A DNA stretch of 64,000 nt from Polaribacter sp. ALD11 (GTDB lineage Bacteria > Bacteroidota > Bacteroidia > Flavobacteriales > Flavobacteriaceae): the NCBI RefSeq assembly GCF_002831685.1, contig NZ_CP025119.1:1647001-1711000 (forward strand), given 5' to 3'. The notes beneath the pieces were generated by a model, which did no database searches, was not told the origin of the DNA, and saw nothing but the letters and a program-made list of their open reading frames with translations. Every line of letters begins with the position of its first letter. Position 1 is the first letter of the stretch. This document shows positions 26,901-35,334 of the stretch, piece by piece. Made by a program: the position numbers and the translations under genes.

Positions 26901-26975
26901 GAAGCTATTTCCTGCTTTCCATTATATCTTTTTTAAGAAAAATAAAAAAGGATGCCATTACAATCAGGGCTAAAC
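26901..26975. repeat. Dispersed flavobacterial intergenic repeat, copy 2 (inverted relative to copy 1)
   Basis: AGCTATTTCCTGCTTTCC, then TATATCTTTTTT, a short loop, AAAAAAGGATGCC and ATTACAATCAGGGCTA. Read on the minus strand, the TGGCATCCTTTTTT...AAAAAAGATATA core and the flanking GAAAGC match the block at 16954-17056. The A/T arms can pair. Confidence 0.8.
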
Positions 26976-27024
26976 CAGTTTGCTAACAAATTACAAGACT
27001 ATAAAATTTAATACATAATTATAT

Positions 27025-27615
27025 ATGGATTTCCTATACGTAAAAGCTTTACACATCATTTTTGTAGTTACTTGGTTTGCTGGTTTATTTTATATTCCTA
27101 GACTGTTTATTTACCAAACAGAAGCAGAAACAAAATTAGAACCAGCAAAGTCTATTCTGCAAACGCAATACAAATTAATGACCAAACGCTTATGGTACAT
27201 TATTACCTGGCCATCAGCTATTTTGGTAAGTATTTTTGCTTTTTGGATGCTCTATCAAAATCCGTATTATTTACAAGAACCTTGGATGTTGGTAAAACTT
27301 GCCTTCGTTTTGGCCTTGTATTTTTACCATGGTTTTTGTCAGAATATTTATAGCAAACTTCAAAAAGACATTATTAAATATTCTGCTTTCAAATTGCGAA
27401 TTTTTAATGAAATCTCAACAATAATTCTATTTGCAATCGTATTTTTAGTAACAGTAAAGAGTGCTATTAATTGGATTTGGGGCGTTGTAGGAATTATTCT
27501 TTTTGGTATTTTAATGATGTTGGGAATCAAACTTTACAAAAAGATTCGTGAGAAAAGATCTTGGGAAAAAGCCGAGAAAGAAGTTTTAGACAATGATAAT
27601 AAAAAAAGTCTTTAG
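27025..27615 (+). CDS. hemJ: Protoporphyrinogen IX oxidase, HemJ family
   Basis: Membrane enzyme that oxidises protoporphyrinogen IX to protoporphyrin IX. The N-terminal span has the family signature ALHIIFVVTWFAGLFYIPRL with conserved H10 and R26, and four or more hydrophobic spans follow (about 5-25, 60-78, 90-105, 130-165). The C-terminus is a charged cytoplasmic tail. At 196 aa it is slightly longer than typical HemJ because of this tail. With it the haem pathway from glutamyl-tRNA to haem is complete in this window; hemG and hemY are absent. Confidence 0.88.
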   Translation: MDFLYVKALHIIFVVTWFAGLFYIPRLFIYQTEAETKLEPAKSILQTQYKLMTKRLWYIITWPSAILVSIFAFWMLYQNPYYLQEPWMLVKLAFVLALYFYHGFCQNIYSKLQKDIIKYSAFKLRIFNEISTIILFAIVFLVTVKSAINWIWGVVGIILFGILMMLGIKLYKKIREKRSWEKAEKEVLDNDNKKSL

Positions 27616-27670
27616 TAATCGTTTTCAGTAGCAGTAACTCACTGTAAACTACTAATGAAAACGATTAACT
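27614..27670. repeat. Long hairpin between convergent hemJ and recR
   Basis: The 12-nt arms TAATCGTTTTCA (27616-27627) and TGAAAACGATTA (27656-27667) are perfect complements. Inside them AGTAG/CTACT and CAGT/ACTG can pair as well. There is no T run, so it may be a factor-dependent or structure-only 3' boundary for both genes. Confidence 0.65.
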
Positions 27671-27675
27671 ATTCT

Positions 27676-28293
27676 TTAACTCCTAATACTCTGTTCAAAC
27701 GGAATTCTATTAACAATAGATCTTCCTAAAGTAACTTCATCTGCATATTCCAATTCATCACCCACAGAGATTCCACGAGCAATTGTAGATGTTGTAATTT
27801 CAAATTTTTCTATTTGTTTAAAAATATAAAAATTGGTGGTATCTCCTTCCATGGTAGAACTTAAAGCAAAAATTAATTCTTTAATTTCTCCATTTCCAAC
27901 TTTATGAACCAAAGATTCTATTTGTAAATTCTGAGGACCAATTCCTTCTATAGGAGAAATTTTACCGCCTAAAACATGATACAACCCTTGGTATTGAGAC
28001 GTACTCTCAATTGCCATTACATCTCTAATATCTTCTACAACACAAACAATGTCTGCATTTCTTCTCGGGTTCTGACAAATATCACATAATAAGGTATCCG
28101 AAATATTATGGCATTTTTCACAGGTTTTTACATCGTTTCTTAAATGTAACAAAGCTTCAGACAAATACTTTGTATTATCTGAAGGTTGCTTTAACAAATG
28201 CAACACCAAACGCAACGCAGTTCGCTTACCAATTCCGGGCAAACGTGAAACTTCATTCACAGCATTTTCTAATAATTTCGACGAAAAATCCAT
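27676..28293 (-). CDS. recR: Recombination mediator RecR
   Basis: Ring-forming DNA-binding protein of the RecFOR pathway, helping RecA load at gaps (205 aa). It has an N-terminal helix-hairpin-helix ([18 protein letters not shown]), a C4 zinc finger ([16 protein letters not shown]), and a Toprim domain with [12 protein letters not shown] and the typical [11 protein letters not shown] segment (the TPSVEGEAT equivalent). It is a single gene, convergent with hemJ; a -7 box ends 5 nt before its ATG. Confidence 0.96.
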   Translation of the reverse strand: MDFSSKLLENAVNEVSRLPGIGKRTALRLVLHLLKQPSDNTKYLSEALLHLRNDVKTCEKCHNISDTLLCDICQNPRRNADIVCVVEDIRDVMAIESTSQYQGLYHVLGGKISPIEGIGPQNLQIESLVHKVGNGEIKELIFALSSTMEGDTTNFYIFKQIEKFEITTSTIARGISVGDELEYADEVTLGRSIVNRIPFEQSIRS

Positions 28294-28298
28294 AACTG

Positions 28299-28306
28299 CA
28301 AATTTA
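28299..28306 (-). promoter_or_regulatory. -7 element directly before recR
   Basis: Minus-strand TAAATTTG, exact TAnnTTTG, with its G only 5 nt from the ATG; transcription would start within about 2 nt of the start codon. No TTG at -33. Confidence 0.4.
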
Positions 28307-28432
28307 AGTTATTATAGAGAAAAGAGCATAGAAATTATAAAAAAGACTTTTTCACACTTCTCTTTTCTTTTCCCGCTTTTCTATTCTTCAAAAATCTTAT
28401 ATTCGTGCATCAAAAAATTATAAAATTAAAGA

Positions 28433-29863
28433 ATGCAACCTATTCATATTATTATCTTAATTATTGCTTATTTTTCTGTTTTGATGTTAATTTCTTACAT
28501 CACAGGAAAATCTGCAGACAACAAAACTTTTTTTAAAGCAGACAATTCTTCACCCTGGTATTTAGTCGCTTTTGGTATGATTGGCGCATCTCTTTCTGGT
28601 GTTACTTTTATCTCTGTTCCTGGTTGGGTAGAAGGCCAAAATATGAGTTATTTTCAAATGGTTTTAGGGTATGTTGTTGGATATGCTGTAATTGGTTTGG
28701 TTTTACTTCCACTCTATTATAGATTGAATTTAACGTCTATCTATACTTATTTAGAAGATAGATTTGGTAAATATTCTTATAAAACTGGTGCAAGTTTCTT
28801 CTTACTTTCTAGAACTATTGGTGCTGCTTTTAGGCTCTTTTTAGTTGCTAATGTATTGCAATTGTTATTGTTTGATAGTTATGGCATTCCGTTTTGGGTA
28901 ACCGTTTCAATCACTATTCTATTAATTTGGCTGTACACTTTTAAAGGCGGAATTAAAACTATTGTTTGGACAGACACCTTACAAACCTTATTTATGTTGA
29001 TTGCTGTTGGCGTTTGTATTTATACAATTTCCGATGAACTAGAAATTAGTAATATCTTTTCTTACGTTGCAGATAGTGAATTATCTAAAACTTTCTTTTT
29101 TGACGATATAAATGCTGGCAATTATTTCTGGAAACGTTTTCTTGCAGGTGCTTTTGTTGCTATTGTTATGACAGGTTTAGACCAAGATATGATGCAAAAA
29201 AACCTGACGTGTAGAAATCTAAAAGATGCGCAAAAAAACATGTTTTGGTTTACCATTGTTTTGGTAATTGTTAATTTTTTCTTTTTAGCTTTGGGCGTTT
29301 TATTAACAGATTATGCTCAAAAAAACGGAATTGACGCTCATAAAGATGAACTTTTTCCAATAATTGCAACCAAAGGAACCTTAGGTTTGGCTACTGCTAT
29401 TTTCTTCTTACTCGGTTTAATTGCAGCAGCATATTCAAGTGCAGATTCTGCTTTAACTTCTTTAACCACTTCTTTTAGTATCGATATTTTAGAGATTGAT
29501 AAAAAGAAAGACAAAAAAGTGCAAGAGAAAATAAGAAAGAAAATACATATCCTTTTCTCATTTATATTAATAGCAACTATTCTTGTTTTTAAATACTTTA
29601 TTGCAGATGAAAGTGTCATTGCAAAAATATTTACGTTTGCCAATTACACCTATGGCCCACTACTAGGTTTGTATGCTTTTGGCTTATTTACCAAGATAAA
29701 TATAAAAGACAAAATGGTACCTTTTATTTGTTTAGCTTCCCCGTTTATTACGTATTTTGTAAATTATTTAGCTTTAGAACATGTTGGTTTCGATTTCGGA
29801 TTTTCACTTTTAATATTAAACGGTTTTGTTACCTTTTTAGGATTATATCTATTTAAAAAATAA
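28433..29863 (+). CDS. Sodium:solute symporter (SSS family)
   Basis: 476-aa inner-membrane transporter with about 13 hydrophobic spans. Family features are the early GASLSGVTFISVPGW (unwound first core helix), YRLNLTSIYTYLEDRFG, LSRTIGAAFRLFL and SADSALTSLTTSFSIDI, the serine/threonine stretch around the Na2 sodium site. The substrate cannot be read from sequence; neighbours (recR, an SMR exporter) do not help. In this family candidates include sugars, amino acids, sialic acid or iodide-like anions. Confidence 0.92.
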   Translation: MQPIHIIILIIAYFSVLMLISYITGKSADNKTFFKADNSSPWYLVAFGMIGASLSGVTFISVPGWVEGQNMSYFQMVLGYVVGYAVIGLVLLPLYYRLNLTSIYTYLEDRFGKYSYKTGASFFLLSRTIGAAFRLFLVANVLQLLLFDSYGIPFWVTVSITILLIWLYTFKGGIKTIVWTDTLQTLFMLIAVGVCIYTISDELEISNIFSYVADSELSKTFFFDDINAGNYFWKRFLAGAFVAIVMTGLDQDMMQKNLTCRNLKDAQKNMFWFTIVLVIVNFFFLALGVLLTDYAQKNGIDAHKDELFPIIATKGTLGLATAIFFLLGLIAAAYSSADSALTSLTTSFSIDILEIDKKKDKKVQEKIRKKIHILFSFILIATILVFKYFIADESVIAKIFTFANYTYGPLLGLYAFGLFTKINIKDKMVPFICLASPFITYFVNYLALEHVGFDFGFSLLILNGFVTFLGLYLFKK

Positions 29864-29968
29864 TTTGATTATTTTTAACTTTAATAAACAACATAAAATT
29901 ATTAGCGCTTTATAAGTCAAAATACACAACTCAATAAAAACTACATGTTATAAAAATCTCACATTAAT

Positions 29969-30295
29969 ATGAATTGGATGCTATTAATTATTGCAGGACT
30001 TTTTGAAGTAGCTTTTGCTACATGTCTTGGTAAAGCGAAGGAAACCAGTGGAGCCGAAGCAACATATTGGTATATTGGTTTTTTAGTCTGTCTAACAATC
30101 AGTATGTTTTTACTTGTAAAGGCAGCACAAGAATTACCAATTGGAACTGCGTATGCTGTTTGGACTGGAATTGGTGCCGTTGGAACAGTCTTAATAGGAA
30201 TTTTTCTATTTAAAGAACCTGCTACCTTTTGGCGACTCTTTTTTATTACAACCTTAATAGCTTCGATCGTTGGATTAAAAGTAGTCTCGAACTGA
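29969..30295 (+). CDS. Small multidrug resistance (SMR) family exporter, SugE-like
   Basis: 108-aa, four-span proton antiporter subunit that works as an antiparallel dimer. The essential glutamate is E13 in LLIIAGLFEVAFATCLG; the conserved AYAVWTGIGAVGTVLIG in span 3 is present. Wording around E13 is closer to the SugE/Gdx subgroup, which exports guanidinium or quaternary ammonium compounds. No guanidine riboswitch is apparent in the 105-nt leader, so a guanidinium role is not supported by context. Confidence 0.9.
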   Translation: MNWMLLIIAGLFEVAFATCLGKAKETSGAEATYWYIGFLVCLTISMFLLVKAAQELPIGTAYAVWTGIGAVGTVLIGIFLFKEPATFWRLFFITTLIASIVGLKVVSN

Positions 30296-30317
30296 AAGAA
30301 AACAACACCACTTGTTG

Positions 30318-30360
30318 CAAAAAAAAATCAGAACCGTTTATGATTCTGATTCTTTTTTTT
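30318..30360. terminator. Bidirectional intrinsic terminator
   Basis: Stem AATCAGAA / TTCTGATT (30326-30333 and 30344-30351) with a 10-nt loop, an A run on the left and a T run on the right, between the convergent SMR and DUF1338 genes. Confidence 0.8.
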
Positions 30361-30389
30361 ATTCATCTAAAGTGAAATTCTTTTAAAAA

Positions 30390-31193
30390 TTATAATTTCA
30401 TGTCTGTACTTTCAAAAATCTTATCTGCAGAACCTGCAATAAAACCAGAAAATAATTTACCATTTTTCATTGCATGTCTAAAAGCAAACTCATAGTAACA
30501 AGAAGTTATTTCTTTGGTTACTTCTTTAAACACAACCGGAATTCTATCTGCCAAAACACTAGATTGTTCTAAATATTCCTCTGGTGTTCCTTTAATTTCT
30601 CCGCCAGAAGTATTCATTTTAAATCCGTTTTCTTTTAAAAATAGATTTACTTCCTGTAAAGAACTAAAAGTATCCAGTTCATTTACATCAACCGTAAAAT
30701 GATTTGAACAAAATCCATTTACATACAACCAAGCAGCATATTCTGTTTCTTCCTGTAGCTTTTCATAAACAACAAAACTAGGTTGCTCCCATAACCTTCC
30801 TTTAAAAACCAATTCCCCAGAATTTAATTCATTTTCAGGAATTGCATCAATCATTTTCTTTACTTCTGCTTGTAATTCCGTAGAAAATTCTGCAACTTTT
30901 AATTGACTTATAAATACTCTAGGCGCATTTTTATCTGTTGCGTGTTCAAAATGTTTTGCATACAATTTCTTTGCTACAAAAGTATATTCTCCGCTTTCTA
31001 TATAACCAACCGCTAAAAAAGGTTTTGCTAAAACGTCAATATCTACACGAGGATCGTCAAAGGTTCTAAAGGCAACATGATCATTAATAATTTTATTTCC
31101 TTTATCAATAAATAAATCTTTTATTTTTTGGGCAGACGGAGTTCTTTGTGTGTATTCCATCCATAATGTGTCAAAAATTTCAGTTGTAGTCAT
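30390..31193 (-). CDS. DUF1338 / HglS-like 2-oxoadipate dioxygenase-decarboxylase family protein
   Basis: 267-aa Fe(II) enzyme of the DUF1338 (VOC-like) family. Characterised members such as Pseudomonas HglS turn 2-oxoadipate into D-2-hydroxyglutarate in lysine breakdown. The metal and substrate residues can be matched: H39 and R43 in NDHVAFRT (same spacing as H70/R74 in HglS), H165 in SNHFTVDVN, and E235 in YYEFAFR. It is shorter than the Pseudomonas form (about 460 aa), as is typical of Bacteroidetes members. It diverges from an Lrp-type regulator, which supports an amino-acid catabolic role. Confidence 0.85.
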   Translation of the reverse strand: MTTTEIFDTLWMEYTQRTPSAQKIKDLFIDKGNKIINDHVAFRTFDDPRVDIDVLAKPFLAVGYIESGEYTFVAKKLYAKHFEHATDKNAPRVFISQLKVAEFSTELQAEVKKMIDAIPENELNSGELVFKGRLWEQPSFVVYEKLQEETEYAAWLYVNGFCSNHFTVDVNELDTFSSLQEVNLFLKENGFKMNTSGGEIKGTPEEYLEQSSVLADRIPVVFKEVTKEITSCYYEFAFRHAMKNGKLFSGFIAGSADKIFESTDMKL

Positions 31194-31217
31194 TCTATTT
31201 TTTATATTTACAAGTCA

Positions 31218-31225
31218 CAAAAATA
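31218..31225 (-). promoter_or_regulatory. -7 element of the DUF1338 gene
   Basis: Minus-strand TATTTTTG, exact TAnnTTTG, 24 nt before the ATG. TTTG upstream is at 15-nt spacing, shorter than usual. Confidence 0.4.
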
Positions 31226-31280
31226 AATCAATTTAATTCACAAATACGTCTTATGTAATTAATTTTACATCAATAAAAGT

Positions 31281-31300
31281 AATTATATGTCAATATAATT
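31281..31300. promoter_or_regulatory. Inverted repeat between DUF1338 and lrp (candidate Lrp operator)
   Basis: AATTATAT-GTCA-ATATAATT, perfect 8-nt arms around 4 nt, centred in the divergent spacer. A wider pair AGTAATT / AATTACT (31278-31284 and 31306-31312) partly overlaps it. AT-rich sequence makes chance palindromes likely, so support is modest. Confidence 0.4.
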
Positions 31301-31353
31301 TTATAAATTACTCATAAAGAAATATTGACCATAATTTAACAAAGCGAAGTGTA

Positions 31354-31812
31354 ATGGAAAATCAAATTGATTATATAGATAAGCAAATACTTATTCAACT
31401 ACAAACAGATGGAAGAAAAGCATTCTCTCAGATAGCAGAAGAGTTAAAAATTTCAAATTCATTAGTACATCAAAGGATAAAAAAGTTAACAGATGCTGAG
31501 ATTATTAAAAATGCAGAATTTTTACTAGATGAAAAAAAACTAGGCTATAAAACAAAATCTTATACAGGAATTCGTTTGCGTGAAGCTCGATTTGCAAAAT
31601 CTGTAATGGAAGAATTAATAAAAATTAATGAAATTGTAGAATGTAATTATGTTTCTGGAAATTATGCCATTTTTATTCTGATATTTGCAAAAGATAATGA
31701 ACATTTACGTGAGGTTTTATACGAACAAGTTCATTTAATTAATGGAGTTTCTGGCACCGATACATTTATATGTTTCGATACTGGTTTTAAAAGAAACCTT
31801 CCCATTAAATAA
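31354..31812 (+). CDS. Lrp/AsnC-family transcriptional regulator
   Basis: 152-aa feast/famine regulator. The N-terminal helix-turn-helix is clear (IDYIDKQILIQLQTDGRKAF, ISNSLVHQRIKKL), and the C-terminal RAM domain spans about 70-145 with CNYVSGNYAIFILIF, where amino-acid ligands bind at the dimer interface. It is divergent from the DUF1338 gene; a lysine or related ligand would be consistent, but this is inference. The downstream flavoprotein gene starts 101 nt later. Confidence 0.92.
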   Translation: MENQIDYIDKQILIQLQTDGRKAFSQIAEELKISNSLVHQRIKKLTDAEIIKNAEFLLDEKKLGYKTKSYTGIRLREARFAKSVMEELIKINEIVECNYVSGNYAIFILIFAKDNEHLREVLYEQVHLINGVSGTDTFICFDTGFKRNLPIK

Positions 31813-31913
31813 TATAAAAACGAGAAACCATAAAAAGCGAATCTCTTTTAAATAAGAAAAAATTATAATTAATATGCCTTTTTTAGAACTGTCTTTATAT
31901 AGAAAAGTATAAC

Positions 31914-33101
31914 ATGAAAAAATCAATTTCTATTATTGGTGGCGGATCTTCATCTTTACTTTTAGCAGCTTTTTTAGATACTCATAAATTCGATGTTACT
32001 ATTTATGAACAGAATAAAACAGCTGGTAGAAAATTTTTAGTTGCAGGTAAAGGTGGTTTTAATCTTACACATTCAGAAGCAATTTCTGAATTAATTAATC
32101 GTTATACACCAAATAATTTTTTAAAAAAATCGCTGTTAGCTTTTACAAATAATGATTTTAGAGATTGGTTAGAAACTATAGGAATTCCAACCTATATAGG
32201 AAGTAGTAAAAGAATATATCCTGAAGAAGGAATAAAGCCAATTACTGTTTTAAACTCCATTTTAAATCACCTCAAAGAGAAGGGAATTATTTTTAAATAC
32301 AGACATACATTTTCGGGTTGGGATGCTGAAAATAATCTTATTATAAACAATAAAATTACCTCTTCAGATTATACCGTTTTTGCCTTAGGTGGCGGAAGCT
32401 GGAAAATTACAGGTTCTGATGGAAGTTGGTTAGAAACATTTCAAAAAAAAGGGATAAGAATAATTCCTTTTGAAGCATCTAATTGTGCTTTTAAAATTGA
32501 TTGGAATTCTAAATTCATTAAAAGTAATGAAGGAAACCCGTTGAAAAACATTGCCATTTCTTGTTTAGAAAAAACACAAAAAGGTGAAGCAGTAATCACT
32601 AATTTTGGCATAGAAGGAAATGCCATTTATGGTTTGAGTCCGCAAATTAGAAAGCAATTAAACTTAAAAGAAAAAGCAATTGTTTATATTGATTTTAAAC
32701 CCGCATTTACTTTAGAGAAAATCTCCTCTAAAATGAGAAAATCAAGCTTTAAAAACACCACACAGATTCTAAAGAAAGAATTAAAATTAAGTAATACACA
32801 AATAGATTTATTAAAAAATTATCTTTCTAAAGAAGCTTATTTAAATTCAGAAATCTTATCAAAAATCATTAAAAAATTTCCTTTAGAAATTACAGCTTTA
32901 GGAGTTCTAGACAAAGCAATTTCTACTGTTGGAGGTCTCGATTTAAATGCAGTGGACAGCAATTTTCAATTACAAAAAATTCCAAATCAATTTTGTATTG
33001 GAGAAATGCTAAATTGGGACGCACCAACTGGAGGTTATTTATTACAAGCCTGTGCAAGTTCTGGAGTTTTTCTTGCGAAACACATCAATAAAATTGAATA
33101 A
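31914..33101 (+). CDS. HI0933/BaiN-type flavoprotein (NAD(P)/FAD-dependent oxidoreductase)
   Basis: 395-aa soluble flavoprotein. The N-terminal FAD motif is SIIGGGSSSLLLAAFL followed by an acidic position in YEQ; GRKFLVAGKGGFNLTHSE is the family-specific motif, and CIGEMLNWDAPTGGYLLQAC closes the FAD site. Length and motifs fit the TIGR03862-like branch of the HI0933 family. Characterised relatives reduce bile-acid intermediates, but most are of unknown function and no substrate can be given here. Confidence 0.87.
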   Translation: MKKSISIIGGGSSSLLLAAFLDTHKFDVTIYEQNKTAGRKFLVAGKGGFNLTHSEAISELINRYTPNNFLKKSLLAFTNNDFRDWLETIGIPTYIGSSKRIYPEEGIKPITVLNSILNHLKEKGIIFKYRHTFSGWDAENNLIINNKITSSDYTVFALGGGSWKITGSDGSWLETFQKKGIRIIPFEASNCAFKIDWNSKFIKSNEGNPLKNIAISCLEKTQKGEAVITNFGIEGNAIYGLSPQIRKQLNLKEKAIVYIDFKPAFTLEKISSKMRKSSFKNTTQILKKELKLSNTQIDLLKNYLSKEAYLNSEILSKIIKKFPLEITALGVLDKAISTVGGLDLNAVDSNFQLQKIPNQFCIGEMLNWDAPTGGYLLQACASSGVFLAKHINKIE

Positions 33102-33119
33102 AAACTACCATTTACTGTG

Positions 33120-33149
33120 TTTGTACTCTTAAAATATTCTGTATTTTTA
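33120..33149 (+). promoter_or_regulatory. Candidate promoter of pdxH
   Basis: TTTG at 33120-33123, an 18-nt spacer, then TATTTTTA (one mismatch to TAnnTTTG) at 33142-33149, 19 nt before the ATG. Confidence 0.4.
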
Positions 33150-33168
33150 CTCTATTCAAATAAATTAA

Positions 33169-33816
33169 ATGTCTAAAGACTTATCAAATTATCGTAAATC
33201 TTACGAAAAACAAGAACTTCTAGAAAGTAATTGTCCCGAAAACCCAATGGAATTATTTCAAACCTGGTTTAGAAATGCAGATGATTCTGAAATGGTAGAC
33301 GAAACGAATGCCATGAATATTTCTACAATTGGTACAGATGGTTTCCCTAAAAATAGAATCGTTTTATTAAAGAAATTTACTTGGGAAGGGTTCATTTTCT
33401 ACACAAATTACACCTCTGAAAAAGGAAAAGCAATCGCAGACAACAACAACATTTGTTTGTCTTTCTTTTGGCCTGCTTTAGAACAGCAAATTATTATAAA
33501 AGGAATTGCAGAGAAACAAGTAGAAAACTTATCTGATGGTTATTTCGAATCGAGACCAGACGGAAGTAAGTTAGGCGCTTGGGCTTCAAACCAAAGTACT
33601 GTGGTAGCTTCTAGAAATGAATTAGAAGAAAATTTATCATCCTTCGAAAAAGAATTTGAAGGCAAAGAAATTACAAGACCAAAACATTGGGGCGGTTATT
33701 TAGTGAAACCAGTTTCTATAGAATTTTGGCAAGGGAGACCCAATAGATTACATGATAGGATTAGATATAAATTAGCTGAAGATTTTTCTTGGAAAATTGA
33801 AAGATTAGCACCATAA
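33169..33816 (+). CDS. pdxH: Pyridoxamine/pyridoxine 5'-phosphate oxidase
   Basis: FMN enzyme that oxidises pyridoxamine or pyridoxine phosphate to PLP, the cofactor needed by GcvP and HemL in this window. Signatures are NRIVLLKKF, FYTNYTSEKGKAI, the FFWPALEQQIIIKGIAEK strand, SRPDGSKLGAWASNQS and the C-terminal EFWQGRPNRLHDRI with ...WKIERLAP. At 215 aa it is full length. It precedes sixA and ppx by a 35-nt gap. Confidence 0.96.
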   Translation: MSKDLSNYRKSYEKQELLESNCPENPMELFQTWFRNADDSEMVDETNAMNISTIGTDGFPKNRIVLLKKFTWEGFIFYTNYTSEKGKAIADNNNICLSFFWPALEQQIIIKGIAEKQVENLSDGYFESRPDGSKLGAWASNQSTVVASRNELEENLSSFEKEFEGKEITRPKHWGGYLVKPVSIEFWQGRPNRLHDRIRYKLAEDFSWKIERLAP

Positions 33817-33851
33817 ATTTTTATATTTACCCGATACAATTAAAAAATTAA

Positions 33852-34340
33852 ATGAAAACACTCTACATTGTTAGACATGCAAAATCTTCTTGGGAATACT
33901 CTGGAATTGAAGATATTGACAGACCATTAAAAAAACGTGGTATTAAAGATGCTCATTTAATGTCTAAAATTTTATCTAAAAAATTAGATAAACCAGATGT
34001 ATTTATAACAAGTAGCGCAAACAGGGCTTTACACACAGCTGTAATCTTTTGTGAAAACTTTGGTTTTCCACATGCAAACCTTCAAATAAAAAAGCAATTA
34101 TATAGTTTTAGTGATGGTTATTTAGTGAAAACCGTAAATGCTTTAGATGATGGTTTTAGTTCTGCTATTATTTTTAGTCACGACCATGGTATTAATACCT
34201 TTGTAAATGAATTTGGAAACAAACCTTTAGCACATGTACCTACTTGTGGTGTAATTGCACTGCAATTTGATGAAAAACATTGGAAAAATATAAGAAGAGG
34301 AAAAACCATTATGGTAGAGTTTCCTAAAAATCATAAATAA
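33852..34340 (+). CDS. sixA: SixA-like histidine phosphatase
   Basis: 162-aa histidine phosphatase. The catalytic RHAKSSW motif is at the start (R8, H9), a second arginine is in SSANRALHTA, and the late histidine is in FSHDHGINTFV. SixA removes phosphate from phosphohistidine proteins such as PTSNtr in E. coli; the substrate here is not known. The ppx gene starts 6 nt later with a TTG codon, so the two are co-translated; in flavobacteria this pair commonly accompanies polyphosphate genes. Confidence 0.88.
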   Translation: MKTLYIVRHAKSSWEYSGIEDIDRPLKKRGIKDAHLMSKILSKKLDKPDVFITSSANRALHTAVIFCENFGFPHANLQIKKQLYSFSDGYLVKTVNALDDGFSSAIIFSHDHGINTFVNEFGNKPLAHVPTCGVIALQFDEKHWKNIRRGKTIMVEFPKNHK

Positions 34341-34346
34341 AAAAAT

Positions 34347-35246
34347 TTGTTAGAAATAAAAAAATTCGCGGCAATTGATATCGGTTCTAATGCCATTAGG
34401 CTACTAATTTCAAACGTAATTATTTCTGAAGATAAAGAGCCTCAATTTAAAAAATCTTCTTTAGTTCGTGTTCCCATTCGTTTAGGAGCAGATGTATTTG
34501 TTAATGAAGGTATTATTAGTGATGCTAATATTACTAGAATGATAAATGCGATGGAAGCTTTTAAGCTACTAATGAAGGTTCATGGCGTCGAAAAATACAA
34601 AGCTTGTGCAACTTCTGCAATGAGAGAAGCTTCTAATGGAAATGAAGTTACTGAAGCAATTCTATTAAAAACAGGCGTAAAAATTGACATTATTGGCGGT
34701 AAAGAAGAAGCTGCTATTATATCTTCTACAGATTTAAATGAATTAATTGAAGGAGATAATTCTTACTTATATGTAGATGTTGGTGGAGGTAGCACAGAGT
34801 TTACCTTATTCTCTAAAGGTAAAATTATAAGTTCGAAATCTTTTAAAATGGGTACCGTTCGTCTTTTAAATAATAAAAAAACTGAAAACAAAGAAATTTT
34901 TGCCGGCGTAGAAAAGTGGATTAAAAAGAACACAAAAGATTTAAAAGGAGTATCCTTAATTGGTTCTGGTGGAAACATTAACAAAATCTTTAAAATGTCT
35001 GGTAGAACAGAAGGAAAACCTATATCTTTTATTTATCTAAATGCTCAATATCAATTTTTAAAGAATATGAGTTATGATGATAGAATTTCTGAGTTAAGTT
35101 TAAACCCTGATAGGGCAGACGTTATAATACCAGCAACAAAAATCTATTTATCTGCAATGAAATGGAGTGGAGCTAGAAAAATATATGTTCCAAAAATTGG
35201 TCTTTCAGACGGAATAATTAAAACACTATACTACAGTACTTTATAA
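34347..35246 (+). CDS. Ppx/GppA-family phosphatase
   Basis: 299-aa exopolyphosphatase or pppGpp phosphatase of the actin-like ASKHA superfamily. Phosphate-1 motif is AAIDIGSNAIRLL, the family motif YKACATSAMREASN follows, phosphate-2 is YVDVGGGSTEF with the catalytic glutamate near E123 in GGKEEA, and LIGSGGNINKI is also present. It lacks the C-terminal HD-like domain of long Ppx. The start is TTG at 34347, giving MLEIKKFAAID; there is no ATG before the first motif. It is coupled to sixA. Confidence 0.9.
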   Translation: MLEIKKFAAIDIGSNAIRLLISNVIISEDKEPQFKKSSLVRVPIRLGADVFVNEGIISDANITRMINAMEAFKLLMKVHGVEKYKACATSAMREASNGNEVTEAILLKTGVKIDIIGGKEEAAIISSTDLNELIEGDNSYLYVDVGGGSTEFTLFSKGKIISSKSFKMGTVRLLNNKKTENKEIFAGVEKWIKKNTKDLKGVSLIGSGGNINKIFKMSGRTEGKPISFIYLNAQYQFLKNMSYDDRISELSLNPDRADVIIPATKIYLSAMKWSGARKIYVPKIGLSDGIIKTLYYSTL

Positions 35247-35263
35247 AAAAATATTTAACTTTT

Positions 35264-35296
35264 TTTGATTTATAGGTGACTTCACAGAAAAGTTTG
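35264..35296 (+). promoter_or_regulatory. Candidate promoter of the OmpA-like gene
   Basis: TTTG at 35264-35267, a 21-nt spacer, then AAAGTTTG at 35289-35296 (one mismatch to TAnnTTTG), 38 nt before the ATG. Confidence 0.4.
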
Positions 35297-35334
35297 TGTC
35301 TCATATTATATACTAATATCAAAACTAGTTAATT

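Noticed and set aside
29864-29968. Guanidine riboswitch before the SMR exporter
   Set aside because: The leader lacks the conserved ACGR-type loops or a paired aptamer; it is plain AT-rich sequence.
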